Origin: Mesorhizobium sp. ES1-1
GTDB taxonomy: Bacteria; Pseudomonadota; Alphaproteobacteria; Rhizobiales; Rhizobiaceae
DNA: 64,000 nucleotides
NCBI RefSeq assembly: GCF_020164785.1
Contig: NZ_JAIUGX010000004.1
Coordinates: forward strand, 186,001 to 250,000
Reading direction: 5' to 3'
The position numbers and the translations under genes are program-made. The notes beneath the pieces were generated by a model that was given only the letters and a program-made list of their open reading frames with translations, had not been told where the DNA came from and did not search any database. Below, piece by piece: positions 41,120 through 51,251 of the stretch; positions within the stretch are counted from its first letter, which is position 1, and each line of letters begins with the position of its first letter.

Positions 41120-41154
41120 GCTCGCTGCTCGCTGCTCGCTGCTCGCTGCTCGCT
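41120..41154. repeat. Five tandem GCTCGCT repeats
   Basis: The 7-bp unit GCTCGCT occurs five times in perfect tandem in the gap between the MltB-type and GH25 genes, downstream of GH25 and upstream of the MltB-type start. Such short arrays can change length by slippage. Confidence 0.9.
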
Positions 41155-41203
41155 CAACGCGATGGGATGGGAGCAATCTGACTCATGAGTGCTGCCGTTC
41201 AGC

Positions 41204-41998
41204 CTAATGGGTGTTCTGCCGCAGCCATTTTCTCCACGCGGATTCACTGCCGTTGAAGACGTTGATGTCGGACTTGCCGGTCATTCCGGGTACGATACCG
41301 GTTCCGGTGTACTGCCAGAAGGTGAAGGGGTGGCTTCCGTATTTCTCGCGCGGATGGCCCGCGACGGAGCGCAGCCAATATGGATAGCCGCGGAAGGAGG
41401 ACAGTTCATTGTCGTCGAAGAAGTCGACCGAGGTGTAGATGATCGGTTTCTTGCCGTAATGCCGCTCGACGATCTGAAGGAAAGTGGTCATTTCCGCGCG
41501 CACCGTGGCCGCATCGGGACGCAGTCGGCAGGTCGGCGATTGCGGGTTCCATTCCATGTCGAGAACCGGAGGCATGGCCGAGCGGTCAACGGGGACATTC
41601 TGGATGAACCAGCGCGCTTGCACGGCGGCCGGCGTGCAGAAATAGAAGAAATGATAAGCCGCGCGCGGAATCCCGTTGGCCTTCGTGCGCGACCAGTGCT
41701 CGTCGAAATACGGGTCGAAGCGATCGCCGCCCTCGGTCGCCTTGATGAAAGCGAAGGAGATTCCGCTGGCCCTGGCCGTCGGCCAATCGACCGAGGTCTG
41801 GTATTTGGAGACATCGGTACCATGAACGGCATAGTTCCACGGCGCGCCGCTGTCCCATTCGTGCGGCTTGGAATCGGCAAATCGCGGCGCGCGCACGGCA
41901 ACCGTCGGGTTGCTGGATGGCGACAGCGGCGAGAGATCGTCCACGGTCGAGCACGCGCCAAGCAGCGTCAGCATGAAAAGGGCCGCAAGACGGCGCAT
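41204..41998 (-). CDS. GH25 lysozyme-like lipoprotein
   Basis: A 264-residue protein. The N-terminus (RRLAALFMLTLLGACSTVDD) has a lipobox LGAC, so it should be a lipoprotein. A glycoside hydrolase family 25 domain follows: HGTDVSKYQTSVDW with the first Asp, AFIKATEGGDRFDPYF, AYHFFYFC and the catalytic DMEWN pair. GH25 enzymes are N-acetylmuramidases acting on peptidoglycan. Phages often encode them, but the lipoprotein signal and surroundings favour a housekeeping or cell-wall role here. The start at 41998 has GGAAG 6 nt upstream. Confidence 0.9.
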   Translation of the reverse strand: MRRLAALFMLTLLGACSTVDDLSPLSPSSNPTVAVRAPRFADSKPHEWDSGAPWNYAVHGTDVSKYQTSVDWPTARASGISFAFIKATEGGDRFDPYFDEHWSRTKANGIPRAAYHFFYFCTPAAVQARWFIQNVPVDRSAMPPVLDMEWNPQSPTCRLRPDAATVRAEMTTFLQIVERHYGKKPIIYTSVDFFDDNELSSFRGYPYWLRSVAGHPREKYGSHPFTFWQYTGTGIVPGMTGKSDINVFNGSESAWRKWLRQNTH

Positions 41999-42267
41999 CG
42001 CAACTTCCAAGCCGGAATCAGCCGGTCACTGATGGGTCTGTATGAGCAGATGGCCGGTCCGGCCCCCTCCGAGCGATCGCCCCACGCATCACCCGGCATT
42101 CGTGTCCGTCGTCCTGCGATCTCAATGCCCGGCAGGAGGACAGCCATCCCTGTGATCGCCTATCATGGTTGATAATCCGTTGATGGCGCGACAAGGACCT
42201 CCAATTTGCGGAAGCAATGGCGGCAATTCGATGACATAAGGCTTAGGCGACAGCCCGGGAGGAAACA

Positions 42268-43647
42268 ATGCGGTTTGCGGTCAAGATCGTCAAATGGATG
42301 CTTGGCCTGATCGTGCTGGCGATTGCCGCTTTGTTTGCCTGGCTCTATGTCGCCCCGCCAGAATTGATCCGCGTCGGCTCAGGCTATTCGGCCAAGATCG
42401 TGTGTTCGAACGTCTTCGTTGCCGGACGCGATCCGGATGAAGTGCTGGCCGTCGACGTGCAGGCGCCCGGTCATCCCCTGCTGCGGCTGATGCGCGTCTC
42501 GGTCGACAAGAACCGCGGCACGGTCTCAGCCGGCCTGCTTGGTTTCCTCGGCAAGAGCGTTGCCGTCGCCCGGGACGGTTTGGGCTGTGCTTCGGTTCCC
42601 GATGGCGACGTCGGCAAGGCACGTCGCACGGCAATCCGTGTCGAACCGCGGGCAGCCGGCGAGGACGCGCTGTGGCCGGATGGCGAGCGCGTGGATGCCT
42701 CACAGGATCCGGTGGTCGCGAAGCTGCTCGACGATGCCGCACTGGCCGGAGTGGGCATGCGAGCGATCCTGGTCGTGAAGAACGGCCGGATCGTCGCGGA
42801 ACGCTATGGCGACGGATTTTCGGCCACGACGCCATTGCTTGGCTGGTCGATGACCAAAACGGTGAATGCCGCAATCATCGGCACGGTGGTCAAGGACGGC
42901 AAGATGGCCGTCGACAACAAGGGTCTGTTCGCGTCGTGGAGGGCCGACGGTCGTGCCGGCATCAGCGTTGCCGACATGATGGCGATGTCGAGCGGTCTGG
43001 CGTTCAACGAGGATTATGGCGATGTCGCCGACGTAACGCGCATGCTCTATCTCGAGCCCGACATGGCGGGCTTTGCCCAGGCCAAGCCGCTCACCGCCGA
43101 CGTCGGCAAGGTGTTCTCCTATTCGAGCGGCACAGCTGTGATGCTGTCACGGCTCTGGCAGGACGCGATCGGCGATAAGGCCAAGGCCCTGGCTTGGCCG
43201 CGCACGGCTCTGTTCGGGCCGATAGGCATGCACAGTGCTTTGCTCGAAACCGACGAGCAGGGGACTTTTGTCGGCTCGTCCTATCTCTACGCCACGGCAC
43301 ATGACTGGGCGCGCTACGGCCAGTTCCTGGCTCAGGGCGGCGTCTGGAAAGGCAACCAGATCCTGCCGGCCGGTTTCGTCGATTGGATGCGCGAGCCGGC
43401 TTCGGCCTCGAAGGTCTATGGCAAGGGCCAGCTGTGGCTGGAAGCGCCGGGCGACGAGGAGAATCCGGGTGCTGGCGTGGCCGCCGGCTTGCCCAGTGAC
43501 ACCTACTGGATGGAGGGGCATGACGGGCAGACTGTCGCCATCATCCCCTCGGAGCAATTGGTGGTGGTGCGGCTGGGGCTGACCCCGGCGAAGCTCGGTT
43601 ACCGGCCGCAGACGATGGTGGGCGCCCTGGTGAAGGCGCTGCATTAG
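42268..43647 (+). CDS. Membrane-anchored serine hydrolase (beta-lactamase/PBP4* family)
   Basis: A 459-residue class C beta-lactamase-like protein. An uncleaved N-terminal helix (about 7-28) is followed by a Cys-containing linker, and the hydrolase domain starts near residue 150. The SxxK motif is SMTK near 193 and the tyrosine motif is YSSG near 284. HDGQ late in the protein replaces the KTG box. It should act in the periplasm as an esterase or D-amino peptidase; real beta-lactamase activity is unlikely. AGGAGG precedes the ATG. The 257 bp upstream hold no gene. Confidence 0.88.
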   Translation: MRFAVKIVKWMLGLIVLAIAALFAWLYVAPPELIRVGSGYSAKIVCSNVFVAGRDPDEVLAVDVQAPGHPLLRLMRVSVDKNRGTVSAGLLGFLGKSVAVARDGLGCASVPDGDVGKARRTAIRVEPRAAGEDALWPDGERVDASQDPVVAKLLDDAALAGVGMRAILVVKNGRIVAERYGDGFSATTPLLGWSMTKTVNAAIIGTVVKDGKMAVDNKGLFASWRADGRAGISVADMMAMSSGLAFNEDYGDVADVTRMLYLEPDMAGFAQAKPLTADVGKVFSYSSGTAVMLSRLWQDAIGDKAKALAWPRTALFGPIGMHSALLETDEQGTFVGSSYLYATAHDWARYGQFLAQGGVWKGNQILPAGFVDWMREPASASKVYGKGQLWLEAPGDEENPGAGVAAGLPSDTYWMEGHDGQTVAIIPSEQLVVVRLGLTPAKLGYRPQTMVGALVKALH

Positions 43648-44330
43648 CGGCTTGGCTGCCCAATCACCGCCAGCCAGGTGTAGCCGCGATAAAGTGTGCG
43701 GAAACGGAAGGTTGCGCCCGCTTTATATGTTTCCGATTCAAGGACATCCCGTAGAGTTTCGCGCGGCGAGACGTGGAATTTTTGGAGCCAGCCGCTCAGC
43801 AAGGTACGGAACCAGCCGGGCAGGCCTTCCTGCTGGCCAAAATCGGCGATGTGCATCGAGCCGCCGGGGGCGAGCGCCGCCAATGCTGCGGTTACTGTCT
43901 TTTCCCAATCGGGGATCATCGACAGCGAATAGGAGATGAAGATGCGGTCGAAGCGCTCAAGGCCGTAGAGCGCATTGGGATCGAAATCGGTGGCGTCGCC
44001 CCGTGCCAGGGTGACGCGGGCGGACAGACCTGCGCGGTCTATCGCCCTGCGCGCCGTTTCCAGCATTTCGGCAGAGATATCGAGGCCGAAGAAACGCGCT
44101 TCGGGGTAGCGGCGGGCGGCCAGAATGAGGTTGCGGCCGGTGCCGCAGCCGAGTTCGAGCACGGTGCCTTCCGGCAGGACATCCAGCCCTGATATCAGCC
44201 GGTCGCGGCCGAGCAGATAGTATTTGCGGGTCAGGTCGTAGATATGGCGCTGCCAGCGGTAGACGCCATCCATCAGTTCGGCATGGTTGGCGTTGAATTC
44301 GGGGCCGGCCGGCAGCTCCGTCGTGCTCAT
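43644..44330 (-). CDS. btaB: BtaB-like N-methyltransferase for betaine lipid synthesis
   Basis: A 228-residue class I SAM methyltransferase with motif I VLELGCGTGRNLILAA near residue 56, ISYSLSMIPDW mid-protein and a SMHIADFGQQEGLPGWFRTLLSGWLQKFHV segment typical of BtaB. It should trimethylate diacylglyceryl-homoserine to give the phosphorus-free membrane lipid DGTS. Its ATG overlaps the btaA stop (ATGA). Length matches rhizobial BtaB. The order btaA-btaB is as in Sinorhizobium meliloti, where the pair is induced by phosphate limitation. Confidence 0.9.
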   Translation of the reverse strand: MSTTELPAGPEFNANHAELMDGVYRWQRHIYDLTRKYYLLGRDRLISGLDVLPEGTVLELGCGTGRNLILAARRYPEARFFGLDISAEMLETARRAIDRAGLSARVTLARGDATDFDPNALYGLERFDRIFISYSLSMIPDWEKTVTAALAALAPGGSMHIADFGQQEGLPGWFRTLLSGWLQKFHVSPRETLRDVLESETYKAGATFRFRTLYRGYTWLAVIGQPSR

Positions 44331-45574
44331 GGCGCGCGCTTCACATAGAGGTGGAAGCCGCCATAGATGGCGGAACGGTCGCGGGCCGAGAAGTCACGCG
44401 AAGCCTCGTCCTGGTAGGCCCACTGGTCGAGCAGCGAGGTGGAGACGCGGCCCGGCAGGAGCGTGGGTTCGGCGGCGGTGCGGAAGATGACGCGTGCGCC
44501 GGCCGAAGCGCTGCGGCTGATTTCCGACCAAAGCCCGTTCAGCTGTTCGTCGGTCATCCAGTCCTGCGCATCCAGTAGAACGAAGCGGTCGACCGAACCG
44601 GCATCCTTGCCGGCGAGGAATTCGATCAGGTTGGCGTGGTGGATGGCGACGCGGTCGATATTGCCGCGGATGGTGTCGTAGTTGCTTTTTTCCAGATAGG
44701 CGGGCAGGGCGGCCTCGCCGGGTTCGGGGTAGCGGCGGGCAAAGGCCTGCCAGGCGAAATAATTGTCGCGCAGGGGGAAATCGCAGGCGAGTTTTTCCAG
44801 CCGCGCCTTCAGGACGCTGGCCATGGTGCCGTCGCCCGAGGTGATCAGCGAATCATATTGCGCCGGCGGGATGCCGAGGCCGAACAGGGAGGCCTTGCGC
44901 GACGTTGCCCATTTCAGCAATGGCCTGTCGAAGACCGGCGCCAGCTCCTCATGGAAGAAGCGGCGCTGCTCGCCGATGTTGCGGGCCTGCATGATTCCGG
45001 CCGGGTCGACGCCGAAGAATTTCGCCGTGCGGTGGCCCATCGCAATGAAGAGGCCGAGCAGGCCGGTCCGGTAGAAATTGCGGTCGAAGACACCGATGCG
45101 CCTGACGCCGCGCCAGTCGCGGCGCTCCCAATAGTGGCGGCTGACCGGATCGAGGTGCGGCGCGATGAACCGGTCGTAGGCTTGCGAATTGTGGCTGGTG
45201 CCGGCGGCGCCGAAGAAGCGGAACAGGTCGCCCTGCGAGGGCAGGCGGCGCACGGCCTCGAGCTTCATCCGGTTCAGAGCGATGTGGGCGGCGTTGAGGT
45301 CGACAGCCTCGATGCGTGCCGGCGCGCGGGTGAGGTAGGCCAGGATGTTGCAGCCGCCCGAGGCGATGGTGACGACGCGATGGCCCTTGCCAAGCTGCAT
45401 CGCGTCCATGTCGACGTCGGGGTCTTCCCAGATCTGCGGGTAAACGAGGCCGGAAAACAGGAAGGCGAACAGCCGCTCGGACATGCCGGCCTTCGACAGA
45501 GCGCGGTTCTGATAGACGGCCTTTCCAACTTTCTTGCCACGGCGAAAAACCAGATCCGAGGAGACGTCCGTCAT
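44327..45574 (-). CDS. btaA: BtaA-like SAM:diacylglycerol 3-amino-3-carboxypropyltransferase
   Basis: A 415-residue DUF3419 protein that transfers the aminocarboxypropyl group of SAM to diacylglycerol, the first step to DGTS betaine lipids. Marks are FSGLVYPQIWEDPDVDMDAM, VVTIASGGCNILAYLTRAPARIEAVDLNAAHIALN, and RFVLLDAQDWM later. The start at 45574 (MTDVSSDLVFRRGKKVG) has GGGGAA about 10 nt upstream; 17 further in-frame residues are not family-like. A two-repeat Pho box lies 50 bp upstream, so PhoB control under phosphate starvation is expected. Confidence 0.93.
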   Translation of the reverse strand: MTDVSSDLVFRRGKKVGKAVYQNRALSKAGMSERLFAFLFSGLVYPQIWEDPDVDMDAMQLGKGHRVVTIASGGCNILAYLTRAPARIEAVDLNAAHIALNRMKLEAVRRLPSQGDLFRFFGAAGTSHNSQAYDRFIAPHLDPVSRHYWERRDWRGVRRIGVFDRNFYRTGLLGLFIAMGHRTAKFFGVDPAGIMQARNIGEQRRFFHEELAPVFDRPLLKWATSRKASLFGLGIPPAQYDSLITSGDGTMASVLKARLEKLACDFPLRDNYFAWQAFARRYPEPGEAALPAYLEKSNYDTIRGNIDRVAIHHANLIEFLAGKDAGSVDRFVLLDAQDWMTDEQLNGLWSEISRSASAGARVIFRTAAEPTLLPGRVSTSLLDQWAYQDEASRDFSARDRSAIYGGFHLYVKRAP

Positions 45575-45623
45575 GGCCAAATGATTCCCCACTTGCTTTG
45601 CCGCAAGCGGGTAACCCAGGGGC

Positions 45624-45641
45624 ATGACAGGCCGGTGACAG
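45624..45641 (-). promoter_or_regulatory. Pho box upstream of btaA
   Basis: Read on the minus strand, CTGTCAC-cggc-CTGTCAT gives two direct repeats of CTGTCA(T/C) with an 11-bp period, the established PhoB-binding layout. It lies 50 bp before the btaA ATG. The known PhoB dependence of btaA in Sinorhizobium agrees. Confidence 0.8.
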
Positions 45642-45655
45642 CCTGTTGACGCCGG

Positions 45656-48600
45656 TCAGGCTTTGCCAAACCCGCCTGGCGTTGGTGTCGTCAAGATGAC
45701 GGCCTCCCCAGGCTGTAGCACGGTCTGATCGCAGGCTTTGAGCACTTCGATCGCCCCATCGTTACGGCGGACTTTCGTCGAGCCGACCTCGCCATCGCCG
45801 CCACCGTCCAATCCTTGCGGCGGGCGGTTGCGGTGCGAGGAGAGGATGGCGCATTCCATCTTTTCCAGGAAGCGGATGGTGCGCCTTGTGCCGTCGCCGG
45901 CGTTCCATTTGCCCTTGCCGCCGGAGCCTTGGCGGATGTGGAAGTCCTCGAGCAGGACAGGGAAGCGCAGTTCCAGCACTTCGGGGTCCGTGAGGCGGGA
46001 ATTGGTCATGTGGGTGTGGACTCCGGATGTGCCGTCAAATCCTCGCCCGGAGTTCATCCGGCCGGCCGGCGAGCCGGAACAGATCGTCTCGTAGTACTGA
46101 TATTGCTTGTTGCCAAAGGTCAGGTTGTTCATCGTTCCCTGGGCATTGGCCATCGCACCCATGGCGCCGAACAGGGCATTGGTGACGTGCTGCGAGGTCT
46201 CGACATTGCCGGCGACGACGGCCGCGGGGTAGGCGGGTTTAAGCATGCAACCATCGGGAATGATGATGTTGATCGGCCTCAGGCAGCCGGCATTCATCGG
46301 GATCATATCCTCGACCATGACACGGAAGGCGTAGAGGACAGCCGCGCGCGCGACCGGCTCCGGCGCGTTGAAATTGTTCTTCATGACCGGCGACGTGCCG
46401 GTGAAGTCGACCGTCGCCTCGCGCTTTTGCCGGTCCACCGTGATCTTGACCTTGATGACCTGGCCGGTGTCGGTCGGGTATTCGTATTGCGACGTGTCGG
46501 GCAGCCGTTCCAGGACGCGGCGCACGCTTTCGGCGGCGTTGTCCTGGACATGGCCCATATAGGCCTCGACCACATCGAGTCCGAAATGCGCGACCATCTT
46601 GCGCAGTTCGGCGACGCCTTTCTCATTGGCGGCAATCTGCGCCTTGAGGTCGGCGATGTTCTGGTGCGGATTGCGGGCCGGATAGGGATGATCGATGAGC
46701 AGCGTATGCAGCTCTTCCTCGCGAAAGCAGCCGCGATCGACGATGCGGAAATTGTCGAACAGCACGCCTTCCTCGTCCACAGTGGTAGCGAGCGGCGTCA
46801 TCGAGCCCGGCGCCGTGCCGCCAATGTCGGCGTGATGGCCGCGCGAGGCCGCCCAGAACAGGATTGTTCTTTGCGCATCGTCGAAGACGGGCGTGACCAC
46901 CGTGATGTCGGGCAGGTGCGTGCCCCCATTATAGGGGGCGTTGAGGGCAAAGACGTCGCGGGGATGGATGTCGCCGGAGTTCAGCCGGATGATTGTCTCG
47001 ACCGAGCGGTCCATGGAGCCCAGATGCACCGGCATGTGCGGCGCGTTGGCGACCAGCGCGCCGGTCCGGTCGAAGACGGCGCAGGAAAAATCCAGCCTTT
47101 CCTTGATGTTGACGGAATAGGCGGTGTTCTGCAGGGTGACGCCCATCTGTTCGGCAATGGACATGAAGAGGTTGTTGAAGACTTCCAGCATCACCGGATC
47201 GGCTGATGTGCCAAGGGCGGCCTGCCGGCGCTTTGTCATGACGCGGCGCAGCAGCACATGGTTTCGAGCGGTGATTTCGGCCTGCCAGCCCGGCTCGACG
47301 ACGATTGTCTGGTTCGGCTCGATGATCAGGGCGGGACCGGCTATCCAGTTGCCGGGCTTCAGCACATCGCGAAGGAAGACGCCGCTATCGCGCCACTCAC
47401 CTTCGGCAAATATTCTGCGGGTTTGTGCAGGTCTTGTGACGATATCCTGAAGTTCCGAATCAGTTTCGTCGTCAACGGTGCCACCGGTGTCGGTGCCTTC
47501 GACGCCGACGGTCTCGACGATCATCGGCTTGTCTGCATAGACAAAACCGAACTGTGCCTTGTGTGCGATCTCGAAATCGCGCCTGGCCTGGAAGATCGAG
47601 CCTGACTCGAAATTCACCGGCAGAGCCGTGTCTGTACCATCATAGCGAATATGCAGCACCGGTTTCGCGGCGACGGCTTCCTCCGAAATGCCTTGTGCGG
47701 CGAGTTCGGCGATGACGGCTTCTTTCAAGCTGGCAATGAGAGCCTCGATCTCGGTTCTGGACTCTTCGCTAAGCTGCTTCAACAGCGCCTGCTCGCGCGA
47801 GGCGAAGACAGACGCCAATCCGATGCCATAGGCCGATAGCAGGCCGGAGAACGGGTGGATCAGCACCGCCTCCATGCCCAGCGCATCGGCGACCAGGCAG
47901 GCATGCTGGCCGCCGGCGCCGCCAAAACAGTTCAACAGATATTCAGTGACGTCGTAGCCCCGCTGCACGGAGATTTTCTTGATGGCGTTGGCCATGTTCT
48001 CGACGGCAATGGTGATGAACCCCTCGGCGACCGCTTCAGGTGATCGCCCATCGCCGATTTCGGCGGCAAGTGCGGCGAATTTTGCCCGCACGGTGGCGAC
48101 GTCGAGCGGCTCGTCCTGACTGGGCCCGAAAATCGCCGGAAAGAAATCCGGCTGGAGTTTGCCCAGCATGACGTTGGCGTCGGTGACCGCCAGCGGCCCA
48201 CCGCGCCGATAGGCTGCAGGACCCGGGTTGGCGCCAGCGGAGTCCGGTCCGGCCCGAAAGCGGCCGGCCTCGTAGTGCAGGATCGAGCCGCCGCCAGCGG
48301 CGACGGTATGAATGCGCATCATCGGCGCGCGCACGCGTACGCCGGCGACCTCCGTGTCGAAGGCGCGCTCGTATGCGCCGTCATAGTGGGCGACGTCGGT
48401 CGACGTGCCGCCCATGTCGAAGCCGATGACCTTGCCGAATCCGGCGCGCTTCGCCGTCTCTACCATGCCGACAACGCCGCCTGCCGGGCCCGACAGCAGC
48501 GCGTCCTTGCCCCGGAACATGTCGGCGGCGGTCAGGCCCCCCGACGACATCATGAACATCAAGCGCGGGCCGCTGCCCAGTTCCCCTGCTACCCTTTGCA

Positions 48601-49264
48601 CATAGCGCGACAGGATCGGCGACAGATAGGAATCGACGACGGTGGTGTCGCCCCGGCCCACCAGCTTGATCAGTGGCGAAACTTCATGGCTGACCGAAAC
48701 CTGGCCGAAGCCGATGCTGCGGCAGACTTTCGCAACGGCCTTCTCATGATCGGGAAATTTCCAGGCATGCATGAACACTATGGCGACGGCATCGATGCCG
48801 TCGGCCTTTGCCTGTTCGATTGCCGGCCGGCAGGCGGCGATGTCGAGCAGGCGCTCGACGCAGCCGTCCGCGCGCACCCGCTCTTCGATCTCGATCACGC
48901 GTTCATAAAGTTGTTCCGGAAGGATGATCTCCTTGGCGAAGATGTCCGGGCGCGCCTGGTAGGCGATCCTCAGGGCGTCGCGAAAGCCCTTGGTGATCAG
49001 CAGCAGCACGCGATCGCCCTTGCGTTCCAGCAACGCGTTGGTGGCAACCGTGGTGCCCATCTTGATATCGCCGATCAGGCCCGGCGGGATCGCGCCGGCT
49101 TCGAGGCCAAGAAGGTCACGAATGCCTTGGATGGCGGCATCGGAATAGGCCTCCGGATTTTCCGAGAGAAGCTTGCGTGGATGCAAGCTCCCTTGCAGGT
49201 CGCGACCGATGACGTCGGTAAAGGTGCCGCCGCGGTCGATCCAGAAATCCCACTTCGTGGTCAT
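45656..49264 (-). CDS. 5-oxoprolinase / hydantoinase A-B fusion
   Basis: A 1202-residue protein joining both halves of the hydantoinase/oxoprolinase family. The A part (about 1-690) starts [18 protein letters not shown] and contains [17 protein letters not shown], an actin-like ATP-binding motif. The B part (about 700-1200) starts with [20 protein letters not shown] and contains [21 protein letters not shown]. The fused form and length match ATP-dependent 5-oxoprolinase, which opens 5-oxoproline to glutamate in the gamma-glutamyl cycle. Acetone carboxylase and hydantoinases are relatives but normally separate subunits. ATG 49264 has GGAGA upstream. Confidence 0.92.
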   Translation of the reverse strand: MTTKWDFWIDRGGTFTDVIGRDLQGSLHPRKLLSENPEAYSDAAIQGIRDLLGLEAGAIPPGLIGDIKMGTTVATNALLERKGDRVLLLITKGFRDALRIAYQARPDIFAKEIILPEQLYERVIEIEERVRADGCVERLLDIAACRPAIEQAKADGIDAVAIVFMHAWKFPDHEKAVAKVCRSIGFGQVSVSHEVSPLIKLVGRGDTTVVDSYLSPILSRYVQRVAGELGSGPRLMFMMSSGGLTAADMFRGKDALLSGPAGGVVGMVETAKRAGFGKVIGFDMGGTSTDVAHYDGAYERAFDTEVAGVRVRAPMMRIHTVAAGGGSILHYEAGRFRAGPDSAGANPGPAAYRRGGPLAVTDANVMLGKLQPDFFPAIFGPSQDEPLDVATVRAKFAALAAEIGDGRSPEAVAEGFITIAVENMANAIKKISVQRGYDVTEYLLNCFGGAGGQHACLVADALGMEAVLIHPFSGLLSAYGIGLASVFASREQALLKQLSEESRTEIEALIASLKEAVIAELAAQGISEEAVAAKPVLHIRYDGTDTALPVNFESGSIFQARRDFEIAHKAQFGFVYADKPMIVETVGVEGTDTGGTVDDETDSELQDIVTRPAQTRRIFAEGEWRDSGVFLRDVLKPGNWIAGPALIIEPNQTIVVEPGWQAEITARNHVLLRRVMTKRRQAALGTSADPVMLEVFNNLFMSIAEQMGVTLQNTAYSVNIKERLDFSCAVFDRTGALVANAPHMPVHLGSMDRSVETIIRLNSGDIHPRDVFALNAPYNGGTHLPDITVVTPVFDDAQRTILFWAASRGHHADIGGTAPGSMTPLATTVDEEGVLFDNFRIVDRGCFREEELHTLLIDHPYPARNPHQNIADLKAQIAANEKGVAELRKMVAHFGLDVVEAYMGHVQDNAAESVRRVLERLPDTSQYEYPTDTGQVIKVKITVDRQKREATVDFTGTSPVMKNNFNAPEPVARAAVLYAFRVMVEDMIPMNAGCLRPINIIIPDGCMLKPAYPAAVVAGNVETSQHVTNALFGAMGAMANAQGTMNNLTFGNKQYQYYETICSGSPAGRMNSGRGFDGTSGVHTHMTNSRLTDPEVLELRFPVLLEDFHIRQGSGGKGKWNAGDGTRRTIRFLEKMECAILSSHRNRPPQGLDGGGDGEVGSTKVRRNDGAIEVLKACDQTVLQPGEAVILTTPTPGGFGKA

Positions 49265-49442
49265 CGCGGCTTTCTCCGGCGTTTTGTTCGAGGTCTCCTT
49301 GTTAATGTGACGATGCGCAAGCAGCAACGCGCGCCAATGATGTTACATGCGGAAACGCAACGTTACGAAACCCATTGTAGGCCGGTGCATTTTGTCTCCG
49401 AGCGCCACCGCGAGCGGCGGCGTTGATAAAAGGAGAGATGTT

Positions 49443-49643
49443 ATGAAGAAGCTTATTCTTGCGTCAGTTTCGGCTCTTGCTTTGCTCGGCGTCGCGGCCT
49501 GCAGCGATAGCGGCACCGACAACACCACGACCCAGAGCACCAATCCTCCAGCCGCAGAGCAGCCGATGAAGCCTGCAACGCCCGATGCTCCGAAGCCAGC
49601 CGAACCGGCTCCGGCAACACCGGCTCCGGCCCCCGCGCAGTAA
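49443..49643 (+). CDS. Small Pro/Ala-rich lipoprotein
   Basis: A 66-residue protein. The N-terminus is a lipoprotein signal (KKLILASVSALALLGVAACS) with the Cys near residue 20 as the likely lipidation site. After a Ser/Thr/Asn-rich stretch the rest is Pro-Ala repeats (PAEPAPATPAPAPAQ), an extended spacer-like tail. AGGAGA sits at ribosome-binding distance. It has its own terminator, so it is a single-gene unit. Function is unknown; similar small lipoproteins occur in rhizobial envelopes. Confidence 0.82.
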   Translation: MKKLILASVSALALLGVAACSDSGTDNTTTQSTNPPAAEQPMKPATPDAPKPAEPAPATPAPAPAQ

Positions 49644-49671
49644 TCGCAGAGCGGAAGTCAGAGCCTAACGG

Positions 49672-49699
49672 AAGGGCCGGCCTCGAGCCGGCCTTTTCT
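49672..49699 (+). terminator. Rho-independent terminator after the small lipoprotein gene
   Basis: GGCCGGC-CTCGA-GCCGGCC extended by AAG/TTT pairs, then TTTTCTTT: a strong intrinsic terminator 29 bp after the stop. Confidence 0.9.
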
Positions 49700-49779
49700 T
49701 TGGCGTGGAGTTGCTGCCGTGAAGCGCATGCCGCGCATCGCGGCTTGATAGCGAGCGGCAGCCGCTTTAATAAGCCGTC

Positions 49780-50499
49780 ATGTCGATTTGGGATCGCCTC
49801 GGCGACTTTGTTACCCGTGTTTCATCCTCAACCTCGTCTGGTGTTTCCGACGTGGTAGAGGCTGTTCGCACGGTCTTTTCCGGCGATGCAGACCTGCGCA
49901 GGCGCGTGGCGTTCTCGGTGGCCATGATTGCCCTGTCGGCCAAGATGGCCAAGGCCGATGGCATCGTCACCCAGGACGAGGTCAGGGCTTTCCAGCAGAT
50001 ATTCGAAGTTCCGCAGCAGGAAACGCGCAATGTGGCGCGGCTGTTCGATCTAGCCCAGCGCGATGTGGCTGGGTTCGAGACCTATGCCGAGCGCATGGCG
50101 CAGATGTGCGGCTCGGGTCGTTCGAACTGCGTGATGCTGGAAGATATACTCGACGGGCTGTTCCACATCGCCAAAGCGGACGGATTGGTGCATGAGCGAG
50201 AAGGCCAGTTCCTGCACCGCATCGCCGAAATCTTCCAGATCGACAATTTGCATTACGAAGCCATCATGGCGCGTCACGTCAACCTCGGCGCAGGTGATCC
50301 CTACGTCGTCCTCGGCATCGAGCGCGGCAAGCCGTTCGAAGAGGTCAGGAAGCGTTACCGCAAGCTGGTGTCCGACAATCACCCCGACCGGCTCATCGCC
50401 CGCGGCCTGCCGCAGGAATTCATCAAGATCGCTACGACAAGGGTCGCGGCGATCAACGCTGCCTATGAGATGATCGAGCGGGGCCTGCGCCACGCATGA
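49780..50499 (+). CDS. TerB-like / J-domain co-chaperone (DjlA-like)
   Basis: A 239-residue protein. The N-terminal part (about 40-165) is an all-helical TerB/DjlA central domain (AMIALSAKMAKADGIVTQDEV and GLFHIAKADGLVHEREGQFL, two homologous repeats). The C-terminal 65 residues are a J domain with the HPD motif in SDNHPDRLIARG near residue 201, which stimulates DnaK. Unlike E. coli DjlA there is no N-terminal membrane helix. Its stop overlaps the start of an N-acetylmuramoyl-L-alanine amidase gene, so the two are co-translated, a common rhizobial arrangement. Confidence 0.9.
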   Translation: MSIWDRLGDFVTRVSSSTSSGVSDVVEAVRTVFSGDADLRRRVAFSVAMIALSAKMAKADGIVTQDEVRAFQQIFEVPQQETRNVARLFDLAQRDVAGFETYAERMAQMCGSGRSNCVMLEDILDGLFHIAKADGLVHEREGQFLHRIAEIFQIDNLHYEAIMARHVNLGAGDPYVVLGIERGKPFEEVRKRYRKLVSDNHPDRLIARGLPQEFIKIATTRVAAINAAYEMIERGLRHA

Positions 50500-51251
50500 G
50501 CGGCTTCCTGCCCGACGAGCCGAGTGCCGAGGTCAGGGTATCGTCGAATTTCGGTCCGCGGCGCGGGCCGTTGAAGCCCGACATGATCGTGTTGCACTAT
50601 ACCGGCATGGCGACCGGGACCGGGGCGGAATCCTGGCTTTGCGATCCAGCCAGCGAGGTCTCGTCGCATTATCTCGTGCATGAGAACGGCCATATCGTGC
50701 AGATGGTCAGGGAAAGCGACCGCGCCTGGCACGCTGGCAAGAGTTCGTGGTCAGGTATGACGGACATCAACTCCTGTTCGATCGGCATCGAGGTCGTCAA
50801 TCCCGGCCATTCGCTGGGCTACCCCGCTTTTCCCAGGCGGCAGATCGGCTCGGTGATCAGACTTTGCCAGGGAATATCGGGCCGACATGCGATTGCCCCG
50901 GAGCGGGTGCTGGCGCATTCGGATATCGCGCCCGGCCGCAAGGTCGATCCGGGTGAAAAATTCCCGTGGGCGGCACTGTTCGCTGCCGGCATAGGGCATC
51001 TGGTGGCGCCCGCGCCGATCAGGCGGGGACCGGTCCTGGAAGTCGGGGCCGCCGGCGGCCAGGTGGAGGCGCTGCAGTCGATGCTGGCATTGTACGGCTA
51101 TGCCGTGGAGATATCAGGCGTTTTCGACCGCCAGACCGAAATTGTGGTGGAGGCGTTTCAGCGCCATTTCCGCCAGCGCCGGGTTGACGGGGTTGCCGAC
51201 CGTTCGACCGTCCGGACATTGCAGAGGCTCCTCGCTTCCCTGGTCCAGTGA
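50496..51251 (+). CDS. N-acetylmuramoyl-L-alanine amidase (Amidase_2 + PG-binding)
   Basis: A 251-residue zinc amidase of the AmiD/AmpD type. The amidase domain covers about 25-165: MIVLHYTGMATG with a Zn His near residue 32, SSHYLVHENGHIVQMV, SIGIEVVNPGH and AHSDIAPGRKVDPGEKFPW with further Zn ligands. A C-terminal peptidoglycan-binding domain follows (VEALQSMLALYGYAVEISGVFDRQTEIVVEAFQRHF). It cleaves the MurNAc-L-alanine bond. No signal peptide is apparent, so a cytoplasmic muropeptide-recycling role like AmpD is possible. Confidence 0.92.
   Translation: MSGFLPDEPSAEVRVSSNFGPRRGPLKPDMIVLHYTGMATGTGAESWLCDPASEVSSHYLVHENGHIVQMVRESDRAWHAGKSSWSGMTDINSCSIGIEVVNPGHSLGYPAFPRRQIGSVIRLCQGISGRHAIAPERVLAHSDIAPGRKVDPGEKFPWAALFAAGIGHLVAPAPIRRGPVLEVGAAGGQVEALQSMLALYGYAVEISGVFDRQTEIVVEAFQRHFRQRRVDGVADRSTVRTLQRLLASLVQ

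Noticed and set aside
41204..41998. GH25 lysozyme as a prophage endolysin
   Set aside because: It has a lipoprotein signal and no phage genes nearby.
45815..49426. Two long plus-strand open frames (45815-47206 and 48275-49426) opposite 5-oxoprolinase
   Set aside because: The minus-strand fusion protein shows continuous family motifs over the whole length; the opposing frames do not.
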